Shown here one piece after another: positions 61,824 through 64,000 of a stretch of DNA of 64,000 bases (its first letter is position 1; every line of letters begins with the position of its first letter). Origin of the DNA: Paenibacillus alvei DSM 29 (lineage in GTDB: Bacteria > Bacillota > Bacilli > Paenibacillales > Paenibacillaceae); assembly GCF_000293805.1 (NCBI RefSeq), contig NZ_AMBZ01000008.1:1-64000 (forward strand). Reading direction: 5' to 3'. The position numbers and the translations under genes are program-made. Below the pieces are notes generated by a model, which was given only the letters and a program-made list of their open reading frames with translations, was not told the origin of the DNA and made no database searches.

Positions 61824-64000
61824 CTAATGGGCAACCAGCGTTTGTTCGACAATATGTCGAATGATCGATTGAATCACGTTAGCATTCATCTCTAGAAACG
61901 GCGGCTGGAGCACCTCTTCGTGAATGCCGCGGAGGTTATATTCCACATAGCTGCCGCGGGTTGCCCCTGTCCACGTCGCAAGCTGTTCCCCGTCTGCCCG
62001 ATTCGCATCGGACGGTTCTGCCATTAGAGCATGGATGTTAGCCCCGATCATGTCGGAATTGACGAGATCGGTTGCGTACGACCAATACGCTCGCATCTTA
62101 TTTTTAACTTGATCGCGCAGCAGCGGATGATGCACCAGCATTTCCTTAAGCTCCTGCACCCCCTCGATCATCTGATCGATGTCGCTGTCGAATTCATCTA
62201 CTTCATGCGCCTTCAGCTTCCGCAAGGAATCAAGCATGATCACGTCTGATACCGGATACCCTCTGCGTTCCATTGCCTTCGCAACCTCGAATGTCAAATT
62301 ACCGCCCAGAGAATAGCCGAGCAGCACGTATGGATGCTGCGATTGTACAGCAATGATTGCATCCACATATCGATCCAGCATGTCTTCTGTACTGTTGGCA
62401 TCATCAATAAAGTCGATGCCATGCAGGATACAGTGATGATCCAACTGCTTGGCCAATTCCAAATAACTAAGCCCGTAGCCGAGACCTGGAGGGAAGCAGA
62501 AGATATGGATTGAGCCGGTTTCGTTCAACTTCATGAAATGGTTGCCCGACTTCACCGCAAGTTCGGATTTCAGCATCTCGTAAGCCATCGCCTCGATTGT
62601 CGGTTGCCGGAATACGCTGTGAATCGGAATTTCAATCTGAGTCGCGGTATAGACACGTTCCACCAGTTGCATCAGGCTTAAGGAATGACCGCCGAGCTCA
62701 AAGAAATTATCCTTTACGCCAATCTGTCCGAGTCCCAGCACCTCCTGCCAAATTTGAGCGAGCTGCACCTCCAGCGGCGTACGCGGAGCCACGAATTCTG
62801 AAGCAGCCTGCACGTGCAATTCAGGTGTTGGAAGCGCCTTGCGGTTAACTTTTCCGTTCGATGACAGCGGGAGCTTGTCGAGCTGTACGAAGTAAGAAGG
62901 AATCATATATCCCGGAAGCTGCTGCGCAAGTGCACTTCGCAGTTCTCCGGCTGTAATCGGCCGAACTGCGACATAGTAAGCGCACAGCCGCTTCTGCCCG
63001 ACTTCTTCCTCCTTGACGATGACTACAGCCTCTTGGATGGCCTCAAGCTCCAATAAGTGAGCCTCGACTTCGCCAAGCTCAATTCGATAACCGCGAATCT
63101 TCACCTGATCATCTATTCGTCCTACATATTCAATGCTTCCATCGGGAAGCCATCTAGCCAAATCCCCTGTCCGGTACATGCGATCACCCGGAACGAATGG
63201 GTTATTCACAAATTTGGCTGCCGTCAAATCCGGGCGGTTCAAATATCCCACTGCGACGCCATCACCCGCTACGCATAACTCTCCAGCTACACCGATCGGC
63301 TGCAAAGCATTGTCTTGGCTCAAAATGTAGACCGCCGTATTGCCAATCGGCCGGCCAATCGGTATGGTGACGGCATCATCTGCCACTTCATTTACATCGT
63401 AGCAAGTCGCAAACACAGTGCTCTCCGTCGGACCATATACATTTTTGATCTTGCCTGGCCCTAAATGCTTGAGCGCCTTACGCACGTGGCTAATGGATGC
63501 ACGCTCCCCGCCGAACAGGATCGCACGCATATGACGCAGGCTATCCGCCTTCATGTCGACGAGCAAATTGAAATAGGAGGTGGTAATGAACATGATCGAG
63601 ATTTGTTCGCGTTCGATGGCGTCTGCCAATCGTCCTGCATCGAGCACTACTTCGCGTGAAATCAGGACAAGCTTCGCTCCATTCAGGAGCGCGCCAAATA
63701 TGTCAAAGGTCGAACCGTCAAATGCATAGCTGGATAATTGCAGCACCGTGTCCCGTTGATCGATCTCGATATAATTCGTATCCCGAACAACTCTGACAAT
63801 GTTGCGGTGGGTCGTTAAATTCCCCTTCGGCATGCCAGTCGTTCCTGATGTATAAATGACATAGGCAAGATCGGATGCTCCATTGTTCTGCTCCAGATTC
63901 GTGCCATCGGCATGATAGGAAGTCTCATCATCAACAACGACAACCGTGCACTCTGAAGGTATATGTTTCGATTGCAAGTGCTGATGAACGACCAGAAGAG
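61824..64000 (-). CDS. NRPS terminal module, A(Ile)-T-TE, 5' part outside window
   Basis: The frame is open at the right edge, so only the last 725 or so residues are seen. Adenylation domain: [31 protein letters not shown] and [10 protein letters not shown]; its pocket residues D-G-F-F-L-G-V-V-F match the isoleucine code DGFFLGVVY at all but one place. The carrier has [10 protein letters not shown]. The C-terminal type I thioesterase has [14 protein letters not shown] (nucleophile Ser) and RGIHEEVL (His). It loads the last residue, probably L-Ile, and releases the peptide, perhaps as a ring. A terminal Ile followed by two ABC exporters is consistent with a paenibacterin-type cluster (PbtC), which is an inference from memory of that cluster. 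Confidence 0.93.
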   Translation of the reverse strand, partial: LLVVHQHLQSKHIPSECTVVVVDDETSYHADGTNLEQNNGASDLAYVIYTSGTTGMPKGNLTTHRNIVRVVRDTNYIEIDQRDTVLQLSSYAFDGSTFDIFGALLNGAKLVLISREVVLDAGRLADAIEREQISIMFITTSYFNLLVDMKADSLRHMRAILFGGERASISHVRKALKHLGPGKIKNVYGPTESTVFATCYDVNEVADDAVTIPIGRPIGNTAVYILSQDNALQPIGVAGELCVAGDGVAVGYLNRPDLTAAKFVNNPFVPGDRMYRTGDLARWLPDGSIEYVGRIDDQVKIRGYRIELGEVEAHLLELEAIQEAVVIVKEEEVGQKRLCAYYVAVRPITAGELRSALAQQLPGYMIPSYFVQLDKLPLSSNGKVNRKALPTPELHVQAASEFVAPRTPLEVQLAQIWQEVLGLGQIGVKDNFFELGGHSLSLMQLVERVYTATQIEIPIHSVFRQPTIEAMAYEMLKSELAVKSGNHFMKLNETGSIHIFCFPPGLGYGLSYLELAKQLDHHCILHGIDFIDDANSTEDMLDRYVDAIIAVQSQHPYVLLGYSLGGNLTFEVAKAMERRGYPVSDVIMLDSLRKLKAHEVDEFDSDIDQMIEGVQELKEMLVHHPLLRDQVKNKMRAYWSYATDLVNSDMIGANIHALMAEPSDANRADGEQLATWTGATRGSYVEYNLRGIHEEVLQPPFLEMNANVIQSIIRHIVEQTLVAH

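Overview
The window looks like Paenibacillus DNA, probably from the P. thiaminolyticus / P. dendritiformis neighbourhood. This rests on a glpP-F-K-D locus of Bacillus type, purine-rich Gram-positive ribosome binding sites, M9 collagenase genes, and a terminal NRPS module followed by two ABC exporters that resembles the published paenibacterin locus. The genus is an inference from gene content; no search was run.

Positions 1 to about 39,800 hold one large minus-strand biosynthetic operon, read from right to left. It starts with an ABC-2 exporter (one ATPase, two permeases). Next comes a trans-AT type polyketide section: an AT-like protein with no catalytic Ser, a KS-like protein with no catalytic His residues, a normal malonyl-transferase-like AT, a module split into KS-DH and KR-ACP proteins, and a complete KS-DH-KR-ACP protein. 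A type II thioesterase and a 74-residue membrane protein follow. The last part is a very large NRPS ([half C]-A-T-E / C-A-T / C-A-T-E / C-A-T-E) and a second NRPS (C-A-T-E-C...) that runs off the left edge. Adenylation-pocket residues read as valine for module 2 and threonine-like for module 4; modules 1, 3 and 5 are not assigned. The expected product is a peptide rich in D-residues, with a short unsaturated polyketide-derived part if the PKS chain is transferred.

Positions 39,800-41,660 form the upstream boundary. They hold an attenuator-like hairpin, three 22-bp direct repeats each carrying two TGTCA boxes, an amino-acid permease fragment and a decayed IS630-type transposase. Positions 41,620-49,842 contain a tandem duplication of a secreted M9 collagenase with flanking acetyltransferase sequence; one flanking copy has become a LytTR/GNAT chimera. 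Positions 50,137-52,421 carry a small unknown gene, a GH25 muramidase and a secreted GH46 chitosanase. Positions 52,600-57,734 are the glycerol locus glpP-glpF-glpK-glpD with leader terminators and a promoter/cre site. From 57,893 to the right edge is the end of a second NRPS cluster: an isoleucine-type A-T-TE module followed by two ABC exporters.

Seven otherwise intact genes each need exactly one extra base to restore the reading frame, mostly in short homopolymers. In every case the corrected length is typical or matches a paralogue. Either the assembly has systematic single-base undercalls or this strain has lost several functions. I describe these genes as full-length with a marked frameshift.
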